NCBI GenBank assembly: GCA_018340805.1
Contig: JACMZG010001908.1
Location: forward strand, 47,924,524-47,988,523
Length of the DNA: 64,000 bases
Direction of reading: 5' to 3'
Source of the DNA: Microvelia longipes
Lineage: Eukaryota; Arthropoda; Insecta; Hemiptera; Veliidae
Shown here: positions 33,936-44,410 of the stretch, piece by piece
How the letters are laid out: each line of letters starts with the position of its first letter
Position numbering within the stretch: position 1 is the first letter of the stretch
Program-made: the position numbers and the translations under genes
The notes under the pieces: generated by a model
Database searches by the model: none
Told to the model about the DNA's origin: nothing
What the model saw: only the letters and a program-made list of their open reading frames with translations

Positions 33936-34270
33936 TGAAAAGCATAGAAAGCTAATGTAAAAGTTATTTACGTCATTAGGCTGATATGTGAATTTTTATA
34001 TCAAGACAATTATAGTTTTTCATCAAGCAAAGCGAATCGGAAAAATTGACAAGATTTTAAGACATCCTCAGCCCAATGGCACATTAGAACGCAATAAAAA
34101 CTGCTTTGTACAAACTCAACGAAAAGGTGAAGTTTTTTTAAATTTATTGATTATTGTCTACAATAAATGTATTTGACAAAGTGCTCATACTGGTTAAAGT
34201 AACTTGGCAGTCTTGATAGGCGGAATCACCCAGTGGTGATACTCCTTGGTGTGGTCAGGTAAATGTTGAT
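33936..34270. other. Non-coding span
   Basis: Nothing recognised. Confidence 0.4.
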
Positions 34271-34872
34271 ATTTTACTTATAATATAAAAATTTGGCTTG
34301 AACTAAATTAGTGGAATAGAAATTAGTTGAATTTTGAATAGTTGAATTTTCTGAAATGTTTTGCGTTTTTACATTAAACGATAACATAATTAATTTATTA
34401 TAACAGAAGGTCACGCGGCCACTGTCGTCGAAGGCGTCTTGGAGGATTGGAAGGAATGGTTCTGGGGCGTAGGGTTTGGACAAGAGGATTAAGATAGGAA
34501 TATAATTTGGAATAAAAGGAGTTGTGTCGAGAGGAAACAATACCTTTGACAAACGGAATTTTGAGGTCCCTGTGGATGGTTAAGTTGGATACGAACCAGG
34601 GAGCTTAAACTATTTTGCGGAGGACCATGGACTGAAGGTCTTGGAAGCGTTTAAGATTGGAAGGTTTCGTGGAACCCCATACTTCAATACCGTATGACCA
34701 TGATGGTTTTATTATGCTTTTGTAAACGAGTAGTTTGTTATCTAGTGTGAGGTTAGACCTTTTATCGAGTAAACGTTGGAGGATTCCGACACGACGGTTC
34801 CTTTCCAAACGATTTTGTTTAGTGTGATGCGCCCATGTTAGTTTGCTATCGAAGTGTAAACCCCAGGTAACG
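34271..34872 (-). pseudogene. Jockey-type LINE remnant: C-terminal RT region and 3' UTR
   Basis: Read on the minus strand, VTWGLHFDSKLTWAHHTK leads into KRSNLTLDNKLLVYKSIIKP, SWSYGIEVWGSTKPSN and LKRFQDLQSMVLRKIV, the thumb and connection segment of jockey-clade reverse transcriptases (family pattern: KLTWxxH, KLxLYKxILKPxWxYGxxxWG). After one frameshift near 34.60 kb it continues PWFVSNLTIHRDLKIPFV to RRLRRQWPRDLLL and a stop at 34398. The catalytic YxDD part and everything upstream are absent, so it is a 5'-truncated dead copy. The region from 34.27 to 34.40 kb is probably its 3' UTR. Confidence 0.85.
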
Positions 34873-35156
34873 TGCAGTGGTGGATATAGGAATTTGAGAC
34901 TGATTGAGAAAAAGGGGTAAAGGTGAAATGTGAAAAATAAACAAATCTATCTGCCATTATTACGGATGAACAAAAATCTGTCATCATTTTTAGAACATTT
35001 TTCGCACACATTGCACTATATGTACTGGGAGGTAAAAACAATTTTTTCTAAAGATCTTACAGGGGTCGAAATGCAGTTATGTTATAGAAAAGCGGGTGTC
35101 ATAGTTTATCAATTTAAATACTCCCCCACACGTAAAGTAAGGATCTACTATCACTG

Positions 35157-35215
35157 AGGACCGCTAACTCAGTGGTAAGGCGTATAGGGTTCATATCCAG
35201 CTGGAGGAAGGCCTT
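35157..35215 (+). repeat. tRNA-like promoter fragment
   Basis: CTAACTCAGTGGTAAGG resembles a tRNA A box, and GGGTTCATATCC a B box only about 30 bp later. That spacing is too short for an active tRNA, so this is at best a deleted tRNA or SINE head. Confidence 0.35.
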
Positions 35216-35985
35216 TTGAACGATTTTCTCGGAAGGCCTTAAATGATGACACTAGTAGCATGGGGGCTAGAAGAGACTAAAGAGATCAGAGTAGCAAGTA
35301 AGACTAAAGTTTACTAAACAAAATGTTAACTAGTCTAGTGCAGTCTCGTAATGAGCAGGGTAGAAGCAACAAGGTTTTCCCTGGATGCAAGGTGTTAATT
35401 ATTTCTCTCTTTTAATTATATCATTTATCGTGAATTTAAAGCTTTTACCTTAGTGTCCTTCAAAAACTCTACTCCGAGTACATATTTAAGATTCAACTCT
35501 ACCTAGAGTTCTTTCATAACGGATAAAGAAACAAAGAACATTACAGTCTTGAACATCACAACCTAATCTTAATTACAAAATACAGCTTTAACATCATGCT
35601 CCCTAGGTGCAATTACTATTGTCAGTGAACTTATTTTTAATCAGCCTAAGGACAATTGGAGACTCAAAAGTGATAGGTCAAATTTGAAACGATAATTCAA
35701 GAAGAAAGCAAGCAACGCATGTTATGATAACATATAAAGAATCAACACATACTAAACGGGTACAAGTACCTCAGCAGTTTTATCGCCACCATATGGGATT
35801 AGCTAAGTTCATCATTTCCACTTGCCACTTTGATCGTCCTCAGAAAATGGAAGTCACTGAATTTATATTTCAAAATTTTCTTTGTCTTGTGAACTTATAA
35901 AATAATAAATAAAAACAGATTAATTGCACAAAAGCCATTATTTTGTATATTAGAAATTATTGAGCTCTTGACTAAAAATTAGTCA
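35216..35985. other. Non-coding span
   Basis: Nothing recognised. Confidence 0.4.
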
Positions 35986-36135
35986 TCATCAGAGTTTAAA
36001 TAAAATATTAAATAAAAAACACAATTTACGAACTACTTCATTTTACACCTTGGTATGATGTAGTCAGTAAATTGTGTTTTTATTTTATATTTTTAACTCA
36101 ATTAATTCGACTGATTTTTAGTCTAAAGCTCAATT
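35986..36135. repeat. Imperfect inverted repeat
   Basis: TAAAAAACACAATTTAC near 36.01 kb pairs with GTAAATTGTGTTTTTA near 36.07 kb. The outer phrases GACTAAAAATTAGTC and GACTGATTTTTAGTC also oppose each other. A small foldback remnant. Confidence 0.6.
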
Positions 36136-36179
36136 ACTTATAATGACTTTATTTCGTCTAGTGTAAAAAATGTATATTA

Positions 36180-36310
36180 TAGTAAGTCTTCGGAATCACT
36201 TCGTTCGTCCTAAGACCCTACATCCGTTTTATTCCAAGCGATCACCCATCTAGGTACTGACCTCACTTGATGCTGCTTAACATTAGTGATCCAAATAGAC
36301 ACCTTTAATA
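36180..36310 (-). mobile_element. 5S rRNA-derived SINE, partial copy
   Basis: The minus strand reads TTAAGCAGCATCAAGTGAGG + TCAGTACCTAGATGGGTGAT, the 5S internal promoter region, then AGGACGAACGAAGTGATTCC, the first SINE body motif. The rest of the body is missing. Confidence 0.7.
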
Positions 36311-36339
36311 TACTAGCCACACAATTGGAATTATTGTTT

Positions 36340-36428
36340 CAACTATATATTTGAATTTTGCATTGACTGATTGCAATTGTGCAGAAATGTATGCTATGCA
36401 AATAAAGGTTTTATTTATTTATTTATTC
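36340..36428 (+). mobile_element. LINE 3' tail fragment
   Basis: GCAATTGTGCAGAAATGTAT + GCTATGCAAATAAAGGTTTT, followed by (ATTT)n, has the form of a LINE 3' end with its simple-repeat tail. Too short to classify. Confidence 0.4.
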
Positions 36429-36449
36429 GAATATTCCTACATGTGTCCA

Positions 36450-36745
36450 ACTGATTTTGAATGGATCGAAACATTTTTCCGCGTTCTATGAATTTTCGAA
36501 ATTATTGCCGGTTATTGAAGTGAAAACATTATTTACCGAATAGCACAACTAAATTTAAAGAATAATTTTTGTACCACGTTTCAACTCTCTATCATAAATG
36601 CTCTGAGTGTTACGATGGCAATGCACACTCACACACACAGACAGACATCTTTGTGAAAACTACTTAGGGGGTAAATCTCGGTTTCAGATGTTCATTGCAG
36701 ACACAATACTTTTCCTGTAAACCTGCGGTATAAAATACTATTCCG
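36450..36745 (+). repeat. Family A interspersed repeat
   Basis: TTTTCCGCGTTCTATGAATT, TAGCACAACTAAATTTAAAG, CACACTCACACACACAGACA and ACACAATACTTTTCCTGTAA + ACCTGCGGTATAAA. Confidence 0.75.
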
Positions 36746-37214
36746 ATAAAATACATAAAAAGTAAAAATGATGTACAAAATTTTAATCTTTTTATAAAAA
36801 GTTATCTGAAGACCTGAGGCTCGAGCCTGTAATCTCCTGTATAAGAAGCGAATACGTATCCACAACGCAATCAAGGATTATGGTTAGTTGACAGATTATT
36901 TTCTAAAACAAATGTAACGTAAACAACTACTTAATTATACAAATGTGTTAATTTCACTAAAATGTTGGGCTATAATGAATTGTTTCTACGTAAATTAATC
37001 AATCTTATGTCGGTTTCCAATCTCAGACATTTTCGGCGAAATCTTTTGCTTATTTTGTTTACAATTGGTAATTATTCATGATTTTCAATGTAAGTCGCCT
37101 GTATCGATTCCTACAATGACGTCACGTCATTCATAAAAAAGTCAGGTTATAACCTTCGACTGCGTTTGGTTTGTTTACATCGCATTGAATCACCTTATAA
37201 ATATCTATCATCTT

Positions 37215-37790
37215 GGTTTGTGACTACATGCTACTACTACATGAATACATCAAAACATTTTTCTGCGTTTAATAAATTCCGAAATTTTTGCTAGTTAATG
37301 ACGTCATAAATAGTAATAATAAGGAGTAATTATTTTTTTTAAATAACACAACTAGACATAAATCCTAACATAACTAGCGGACAGTCCGCTACATAACTCT
37401 GTCTAAGGTCTGATAGAGGCGTCTAAATAGCATCTCACCGGCACAGATGATGATCGAGCGATCGAAAGCCAGGTCTGTTTATATAATGAATAAACGTTTT
37501 GTGGAGAGATGTTGGGGGTTTTGTTTGGCTTTATGAGTTAACTCCATTACTTGATACTCCCATTTACACATCATATATGATATGATATGATAAATTCCAT
37601 ACTCTTCAGCGTAAACACACAGGAAGCTACGATCATAAAAAATGTACACACACAGATTGACAACTTTGTAAACACTTATCCGGAAGTGGTAAAAACACCT
37701 GAACCCGAAACGGAAAAATCAGCCGAAATCTCGGTTTTGGAAGTTTCGTGCAAACACAAATCTTTTCCTATAACCAAAGGTGTAAATGAA
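37215..37790 (+). repeat. Family A interspersed repeat, interrupted copy
   Basis: The head (TTTTTCTGCGTTTAATAAAT, TTAATGACGTCATAAATAGT) and the 3' half (CACACAGGAAGCTACGATCA, ACCTGAACCCGAAACGGAAA, AAACACAAATCTTTTCCTAT) are separated by about 240 bp. That insert is GC-richer (AGCGGACAGTCCGCTACATA, ATCGAGCGATCGAAAGCCAG) and looks like an unclassified insertion. A frame across the 3' half is open for 70 codons but is just the repeat. Confidence 0.65.
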
Positions 37791-38134
37791 GTGTATTAAC
37801 AATTCCCAAAAAATCTTACATTTAAGTCGTATAACAATTCTATTCTGATATATTTAGTTCAGTAATCACGTAGAGAACAAACATATTTCTTTTTAAACGA
37901 TTAGCAAACACGATAAAAAAATGTTCAACCAAACTCAAATGTATGTAAGGTATTATAATCAGAATGGCGCTTGACACCTGTCCAGAACCACATCTCTAGA
38001 GTTCTAAAATATATTTCAAACTTTAGCTCCATCAATTAGAAACTGGGTGGCATAGTGAAGTGACGTCAAACCGCCCCCGCATTTTCCTTTACGCTCTAAT
38101 AATAAAACGAAAATTTCAACACGTCATTAAAATG

Positions 38135-38545
38135 ACGATTATTTGACTCGGTAGATAATCCCTACTCACAACTTTCTTAATATTTTTTTACTATTTCTCA
38201 TTTATACCGTGGATATAGGAAAAGTATTGCGTTCACCCTGAAAACCCGAAACCAAGCCGTCACCGTAATTATCCGTTCCAGTCATTTTCATGACGTTTCA
38301 TGAGTGGATTTCATAATGCTGTCTGTGTCACGCTTAACTCCCGCACCTAAAGACGCTTAACTTCATGCTAAAGAGTTAGGACATAGCACGAAAATCAGAC
38401 TCTGGGTCCAGCTGTGCTGCCATGAAGACGATATTTGACAGTGTACGATATCATATTTGGCTGAGTCTTCAAACATTTAAAAAAATCGTTAAAAATCGAA
38501 AATTAGTCCGACCGAGTTGAAGCTTGACACAAATTTACAACTATA
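38135..38545 (-). repeat. Family A interspersed repeat, minus-strand copy
   Basis: From the left, CATTTATACCGTGGATATAG + GAAAAGTATTGCGT is the reverse complement of the family end. Family phrases follow in reverse order up to about 38.40 kb. A plus-oriented head (GACCGAGTTGAAGCTTGACA) lies at 38.51 kb. Confidence 0.65.
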
Positions 38546-38654
38546 GGAGGTCAATCGATTTTATTTTGTAACAAAATTTTCATGATTTAATTTATCCACA
38601 AAAATAAATTTATACAAAAAATATCTACACAAATGTCTTAACAAACTATCCTTA

Positions 38655-38815
38655 GAATAGGGGAGTTAGTGGTTTAACTGTCTCCCGGAATTTAACTGTT
38701 TCCGGATTGTCAAAACTAACGAACCGTGTTCGATCCCCGTCGGGGCTACTAGAATTTTAAGCTTACATATGACGTCCTTCAAAAGGGAAGTTAAGCCGGT
38801 GAGGCACTAGAAAAA
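38655..38815 (+). mobile_element. tRNA-derived SINE
   Basis: GGGGAGTTAGTGGTTTAACT has the form of a tRNA A box region, and CCGTGTTCGATCCCCGTCGG, about 60 bp later, carries a clear B box (GTTCGATCCCC). It is followed by GACGTCCTTCAAAAGGGAAG + TTAAGCCGGTGAGGCACTAG, which resembles the conserved ACGTTAAGCCG-type block found after the tRNA head in many animal SINEs. 3' end and target duplication not located. Confidence 0.55.
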
Positions 38816-40260
38816 GAATTAATCAAAATCTAGACGTCGTATATTGAATTATTTCATGGAATCTATAATAATTCTTTTAATACAGCCCAAAACATATAAA
38901 GTTCGTAGTAAAGTTGTCTACATTAACAATAACATTATAAGTCCTAAAAACTAAGTTCTTTATATTGAACCAGACGTACATTATGACTTGAAGCCCGTAA
39001 GGTCCCTCTGGTAGTCTGTCTCAGATATGACTTTAATTCATTTGATGACGTCCTTAGGCGTCAGCAAATACACAACTACAACATGCCTGTACAGGTATTT
39101 TTATTTATCTAGAAAAACATTTCCACAGCAAGTGATACAGTAAAACCTGTTAACGTTACCTTCAGGTATAGTGACTACCTGCACTGAGAAAAATTTTAGT
39201 TCGACAAAAACAATTCTCGGTCTTGCTTTAGAAAAAATGAGCGAATAATTGTATTAAGCATGGAAATTCAATTAATAAATCAGTTATAATTAAATTTATG
39301 CCGGAAAGCAACTTTTTTTAGTGTTGATTAAATGAATTCTCGAGATTTGCTTCCACTGTAAGGTAGGATACTGACATTAAAGAAGGGGTAAACATTCACT
39401 TAGTCATTACCGTGTTTATTTATTCCAAGTTTCATTGCATTTCGATATAGCAATGATAGCATTGATTATTAATAAAGGTAGTACATCCTTGCATTGCTCC
39501 GGTAAAGAATATTTTCTGCACTGTTATTATGAAGATCGAGAGTTTTAAAATTGAAGGAAAGCTTTTTAAATAGTGAAGTAAGGAAATTCGAGGCAATTTG
39601 GAAGTAACAATTGTGCAACATTTCAATGATAATTAATTGCTTAAAACTGTGTAAAGAAAAAGCAAGTGTATCATAGGAAAATGCAATGCGTGTACTTGCT
39701 TCTGTTGTGTTTATTGCATTTATTATTTGTTATAGGGTGGGCCAAATAAGACCGGAAAAGAAACCTAAGAAAACCTACAACGGAAAAAAACCCAAAGCAT
39801 GTCTGTATATTGATATGTTGATTAAATGTAGTGAAATAATTAACTTCACCTCGTAGTTTTAAAAATTGAAACCCATTTCTGATATAACTCTGATGTTTGA
39901 AAATTTTGTAAAAATGAGATTTTTAGATTACTTTTGTTATATGAGTTGTATTAAATGTCAAAAATCGTTGCCATTTTATAATTGAAGGAACCAAGTGTCA
40001 CTAGAAAAGTGAGTAAAATTACGGCGTTTATGAAAGCAAGACTTTGAAAAAGCAGTGACACATTCATTCATCATAAATTAGGAATGATTTTCGCGCAAAA
40101 AAGAAAGTATACCTTGGAATAAGCTAGATAATTGCTTGTAACAATTCCGTAGTTGCAATAAGTAGTGATAAGAGTATGGTTTTTCCATCCTCTCCCGCGC
40201 TTCTTCCACATACTACCCTGCAAAAGCAAGGGTTACCCATCCTAATGCAGAATGGGTAAC
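38816..40260. other. Non-coding span
   Basis: Largely unrecognised. ACAGTAAAACCTGTTAACGT near 39.14 kb resembles the ends of pogo/Tigger-like MITEs (CAGTAAAACCT), and a similar phrase on the other strand lies near 45.77 kb. Evidence is thin. Confidence 0.35.
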
Positions 40261-40421
40261 GAGATCTAAGCGTCAGTCTCTCATCGACACCGGTCCTATA
40301 GTGCTCGCTCCGTGAATATTGTGTCATAAAGTGTTTGTGGATTTTGTTATATATTTTGTGGATAGCGTGTTCTCAGTGACTATTGTCTGTGCTACTTTGG
40401 TGACATTCATTACTTTAAGGT
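40261..40421 (+). other. Possible 5' untranslated exon
   Basis: A more balanced-composition stretch, GACACCGGTCCTATAGTGCT..GTGACATTCATTACTTTAAG, ends in a good donor (TTTAAG|GTAAAT). It lies upstream of the exon-like segment at 41034. It could be the leader exon of the C2H2-family copy that follows. No protein is encoded. Confidence 0.3.
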
Positions 40422-40579
40422 AAATCAAATAATCATTATCCTAGTTTTTATAATAACTTATATTAAGTTATACATCCAAATATTACGCCGAGCTAAGCTC
40501 GGCATCTTCAATGGCTCAATTTAAAATTAACAAAGGTCCAAGCTAAGAAGATGTATATTATTTAATTATTAAGATCTTT

Positions 40580-40940
40580 ATGATGATAATTAGGGTCTTT
40601 TCTGTTTTCCCCCCACTTTTTTTTTGGTTTGTTATAATTTTAGAGGATTAAGAACCATCACCATTACCACCAAAATCTGATCCCGTATTTGACAAAAAAA
40701 AACTTTTTTTTTGGGGGGGGGGGGAATAACAGAAAAGATCCCCAGGGGACCTTTTCTGTTACTCCCCCACCCATTTTTTATAATCATGTTTTGAGTAGCA
40801 CAATATAATTGTTTCAACTTTTATTGGTTCTCTACTCATCTTTATATTTACTGTAATCAAAACATAATAAAAAAAATATATGGGGGGGGGAGAAAAGGTC
40901 CCCTGGGGATCTTTTTTGTCCCCCCCCCCTATTTGTATGT
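40580..40940. repeat. Poly-G/poly-C element with repeated palindrome
   Basis: A G run of about 14 (near 40.71 kb) and one of about 10 (near 40.88 kb), and runs of 11 or more C near 40.92 kb, border the palindrome AGAAAAGATCCCCAGGGGAC + CTTTTCT. That phrase then occurs again in inverted order as GAGAAAAGGTCCCCTGGGGA + TCTTTT. The structure suggests a foldback element with G-quadruplex-capable ends. Confidence 0.7.
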
Positions 40941-41033
40941 TAATGAAATTTGGGCGGAGGGCAGACAAAAGCCTGACATGGCAACTGGGCGAGTCATGCA
41001 ATATATCTAATTGGTCCTGTTTTCTGATTTCAG

Positions 41034-41830
41034 CTGATCTCTGACTTCAACCGCCTTTACCCAGACAGAGAGAGATACCTGTATCACAAGCTGACGCTAT
41101 GCAGGGAGAGCCTGTTTTATGCATTTGGGAAAAGGCGTCGAGGAAAGAGCTGAAAGAACACGTTACGCCGTACCTCAATCTCATTAATGGTAATTAAAAT
41201 ATTTCATAAGTTTATTCATGTTACATTTTCAGATAATATTATATTGATATTTCAGATAGATGTTACAAATTTGCACTTTCATTATCCGAAATGAGTAAAT
41301 ACACCAGTCTTTACCACCCTCCTTCCATAGCCAAAGTGTCTTTCTATAACTGTTCTTTTGTTTTTTGATCACAGAAGAAAACCAGCAAGGAGAGCTGCCT
41401 TCTGTAGTCTCACTCCTGTGCCTACCATCCCTCTTGTGCCAGTCGAGTGGGAAACAGAAAAAAAGGATGCGGCTGGCGACCATCAAGGTCGGAGATAAAA
41501 GAGAGTTTCATAGGAGTAATCCCTACAGAGTCTAACCTGACTGAGGCAGAACAAGCTCGTCGTTTGAAACTTCAATCAAAGAAGCTCACATTCCAACCTT
41601 GGGTAGTGGCCGTATGTGAATCAATAGACCTGGTCAAGAGCTGTTTTGTGGTGGTGGATGATACGTTTTATAAGTTCTCTCACATCCTGGAGGCTGTGGA
41701 CGTCGCCTTTAAGCTGTCCACGCTACGGGTCTCGCATATCCCTTCGAGTCTGAATTTGTATGGCTCCTCATCCAATTGGGTATTTATAATATTAGTACTA
41801 AGTATGATAATGTTACACAGACAGTGAAAG
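41034..41830 (+). pseudogene. C2H2 multigene-family copy, C-terminal part, broken
   Basis: Exon-like pieces with preserved splice signals: acceptor TGATTTCAG at 41033, donor AATG|GTAATT near 41190, and acceptor TTTGATCACAG near 41374. They encode LISDFNRLYPDRERYLYHKL, PSVVSLLCLPSLL, RPSRSEIKESFIGVIPTES and FVVVDDTFYKFSHILEAVDV. This order (leucine-rich 'lLPslL', 'RPSrxExxdxFi', 'vvdxxxyxfxxxLeAvDxcFk') is what I recall for the C-terminal half of a large, poorly understood insect protein family whose N-terminus bears C2H2 fingers. Frameshifts near 41.14 kb, 41.46-41.50 kb and a stop at 41.82 kb break it. Function of the family is unknown to me. Confidence 0.6.
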
Positions 41831-41890
41831 CGGCGTTACCGCTGTTTAAGTAATTAGTTACTCAAAGTATTTCTGTTCAAGTATTAATTA

Positions 41891-42575
41891 TTGTACTATT
41901 TGTACAAACCAGTCATGCTGAAATGTTGTGGTTGTAGGAAGGGGGTCAACTCTCCCTCTCAGTTGACATTCCATCAAATGAGTCTTTGTAAATTAGTTTC
42001 ACGGGTTAATGTCAAATTTGAGTGTGCAAGTGAGTGGTGTTACCGCCATTTCCCCACAGCACGTAGTCTTAAACAGCACGTATTAAAAGTTCATTGTCAA
42101 ATACCTCGTAAAAATGTATCCGGTGCATGTTCCTCTAGAATGGACGACAGCCCTGTCTTACCTTTACAGAAAGAAGCCTCCACTTGATGTTGGTCCTCCA
42201 CTTGATGTTGATTCTCCACTTGATGTTGATAGTGCTCCAGGTCCTAGTAAGGTGCTACCTTAAAGTGAGGAAGCCTGTGTGGCTCAACCTCTCAATGTGG
42301 TCGAGGAAATAAACAAAGGCCTTTGCCTATTCATATCAAAACTTTACAGTCATCCCATGGTGCCTCGAAATGTGGTTCAATTTGTCGTTGAAGGGTGTGA
42401 TTAATTTCTCTCTGACTGTTTTATTCACACCATCAAGAATCACGTATCACATTTAATGACAACGAGTTCTGACTTAAATCCCCAAATCCTCCTGTCAGCA
42501 CTTGACGTGGACATAATGCGAAATTTTCGCTCTGAACATTGTCGGTTTAGGTACTTTGAAGTGAACGCACTTACT
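41891..42575 (+). pseudogene. C2H2 multigene-family copy, N-terminal part, broken
   Basis: One frame from an ATG at about 41915 reads MLKCCGCRKGVNSPSQLTFH and then a finger-like C-x4-C-x12-H-x4-H stretch, FECASEWCYRHFPTARSLKQ + HVLKVHC. After a frame change near 42.18 kb it continues with three PLDVDS-like repeats, then LFISKLYSHPMVPRNVVQFV, an in-frame stop, and SHLMTTSSDLNPQILLSALD. The spacing C2H2 domain, then 'FIaKLYanp.iPrnvVq' is the N-terminal half of the same family as the preceding pseudogene, yet it lies downstream of the C-terminal half. The stops rule out a working protein. Confidence 0.6.
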
Positions 42576-43084
42576 TAGTAGTTTTTACTATTATAATAAT
42601 TTAAATATGTTATATTGTAATTTTGTAATTGGGCTCTGCCCATTTCTATTATAAAAATAAAAATCCATGTTTAATGTACAAGTCAACTATTACTTCTTTT
42701 GAGTAATTGGCAAAAATAAAAGTTATTAATTCTTATCATTATCACTATTGGGTTGTTATACGCTTATTTCATAGTTAATTAATAAATTATTAATTAATAC
42801 ATGCAATTAATTAATATAGTTATAAATTAGTTTATTTATTAATTATCAATGGAGAGCCACTGCAAACCAATCTTAGGATTGATAACTCAAGAAGAAGAAT
42901 GAATGATGTTACTGTCTTCTATAGTTATTCATTGAAGTTGCCTTAATTAAGAAGTTCGTTGTCTTTTATCATGTGACAAAAAAGTTATTAATTAATTATT
43001 TCAGTCATTAATTGCTAGAAAGTGAATTATGGTTTTGTTAATGTTTTATGACCTTCGAACTTAAGGCGACCCCCCTGGGAGTGG
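42576..43084. other. AT-rich non-coding span
   Basis: AATAAAAATCCATG near 42.66 kb may be a relic of a poly(A) signal for the pseudogene. (TTAATTAA)-rich sequence follows. Confidence 0.4.
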
Positions 43085-43245
43085 GGGTAAAAATCTGTAC
43101 ATTTTGAACCCTACCAACCTTTTGGAGCAATAAACAGTGGCGCAATTTAAGAACTATGTTAAAAATGTTGGTTCTCAAATTGCGCCACTGTTTTTTGCTC
43201 TAAAATGTTGAAAGGGGTCTTAAAATGTGCAGAATAAAAATTAGA
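43085..43245. mobile_element. Foldback MITE around AGTGGCGCAATTT
   Basis: GAGCAATAAACAGTGGCGCA + ATTTAAGAAC pairs almost perfectly with GTTCTCAAATTGCGCCACTG + TTTTTTGCTC. The outer arms TCTGTACATTTT and AAAATGTGCAGA continue the stem. Loop about 15 bp. Confidence 0.8.
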
Positions 43246-43577
43246 TGTGAATTACCGTCTTAGAATTTTTATATTTTGCTTAGAAACGGATATATTGCCA
43301 CTTTGTATGTACTATATACTATATGTTTTATTACTACATATCCCCTTAATGTAGTTTTAATAATATTTCTTTGTATATTTCTTGTACAAACGTTGTTCAA
43401 TAAGTTTGACTGAAACTTTTAAAATTAATGTAATTGTACATAATAAATATAAGAATGTTTAATTATTAATAATAAAAATATGATATATTTAAATTACATC
43501 TTGTGTTCAAATGTGTTTATCCCTGTCCAAAAACCTCATTGGAAACCTTAATTCAAGCTCCATTCAATATTTACTGG

Positions 43578-43795
43578 CTTAAAAGTAATATTTGGAAAGT
43601 TCGTTCCGGGCTTGACTTATGGTACTTATTTCTTGCCTGACACAGAGACCAGTCACCAATATGTCCATGCATGTTTTCAGTAATACATTGGCAGACATGC
43701 ATTAATGGACACATTAGTGTCTTGTCTCTATGTCCGGCAAAAAGTAAGTATCATAAATTAAGTCCTGAACGAACTTCACAAATATTATTAAAGCT
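43578..43795. mobile_element. Foldback MITE with about 85-bp arms
   Basis: GTAATATTTGGAAAGTTCGT..GACACAGAGACCAGTCACCA is matched in reverse complement by GTGTCTTGTCTCTATGTCCG..ACGAACTTCACAAATATTAT. The short centre contains ACATTGGCAGACATGCATTA. It differs in sequence from the 43.1-kb foldback. Confidence 0.75.
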
Positions 43796-43812
43796 AGTAT
43801 AGTATTGATTAA

Positions 43813-44080
43813 GGCAGTGAATTCAGTACTAGCATCGATGAGGGAATATACTTGCAAGAAGGAAAGACAGAACTAGTAAATACTTGCTATAAGCAATGGC
43901 AGTCATAGTAATAATGAGGGAATGTACTTGCTGGAAGAAAGGACAAAAGTAGTAATTACTTGCTTTAAGCAATGGCAGTACTAGCATTAATGAGGGCATG
44001 TACTTGCTAGAAGGAAGGACATAACTATTAAATACTTGCTATAAGCAAGGGCAGCCTAGCATTCATGAGGGAATGTACTT
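43813..44080. repeat. 76-bp tandem repeat, about 3.5 units
   Basis: The unit contains GCAGTACTAGCATTAATGAG, GGAATGTACTTGCTAGAAGG and AATACTTGCTATAAGCAATG. Confidence 0.85.
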
Positions 44081-44119
44081 GATACAAACAAGTCCAAACC
44101 AGATAATTACTATTACTAT

Positions 44120-44410
44120 GATTGTAAAAAGCAAAGAATTCCTTGCTTTTTACTATTACACTACTTGACTAATGTTATGATGCATTGCTTCACACGCTGA
44201 TTCAAAGTAAAAAAAGCAAGGAATTCCTTGCTACTTACAATAACATACTTGATTAATGATCGGATGCATAGCTCCATGAGTTAATGAAAATTATTAAAAG
44301 CAAAGAATTCCTTGCTTTTTACAATACTGGTTACTGACTAATGCAATGGTTCATGGCTAAATGCTTTAATACGTTATTAAGAAAAGCAAGTATGTATTTT
44401 CAATGCACAA
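44120..44410. repeat. Three spaced palindromes AAAGCAAGGAATTCCTTGCTTT
   Basis: Near-perfect palindromes at about 44126, 44215 and 44296 (core GCAAGGAATTCCTTGC) recur every 80-90 bp within related flanks (ACTTGACTAATG..ATGCATTGCTTC). Confidence 0.8.
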
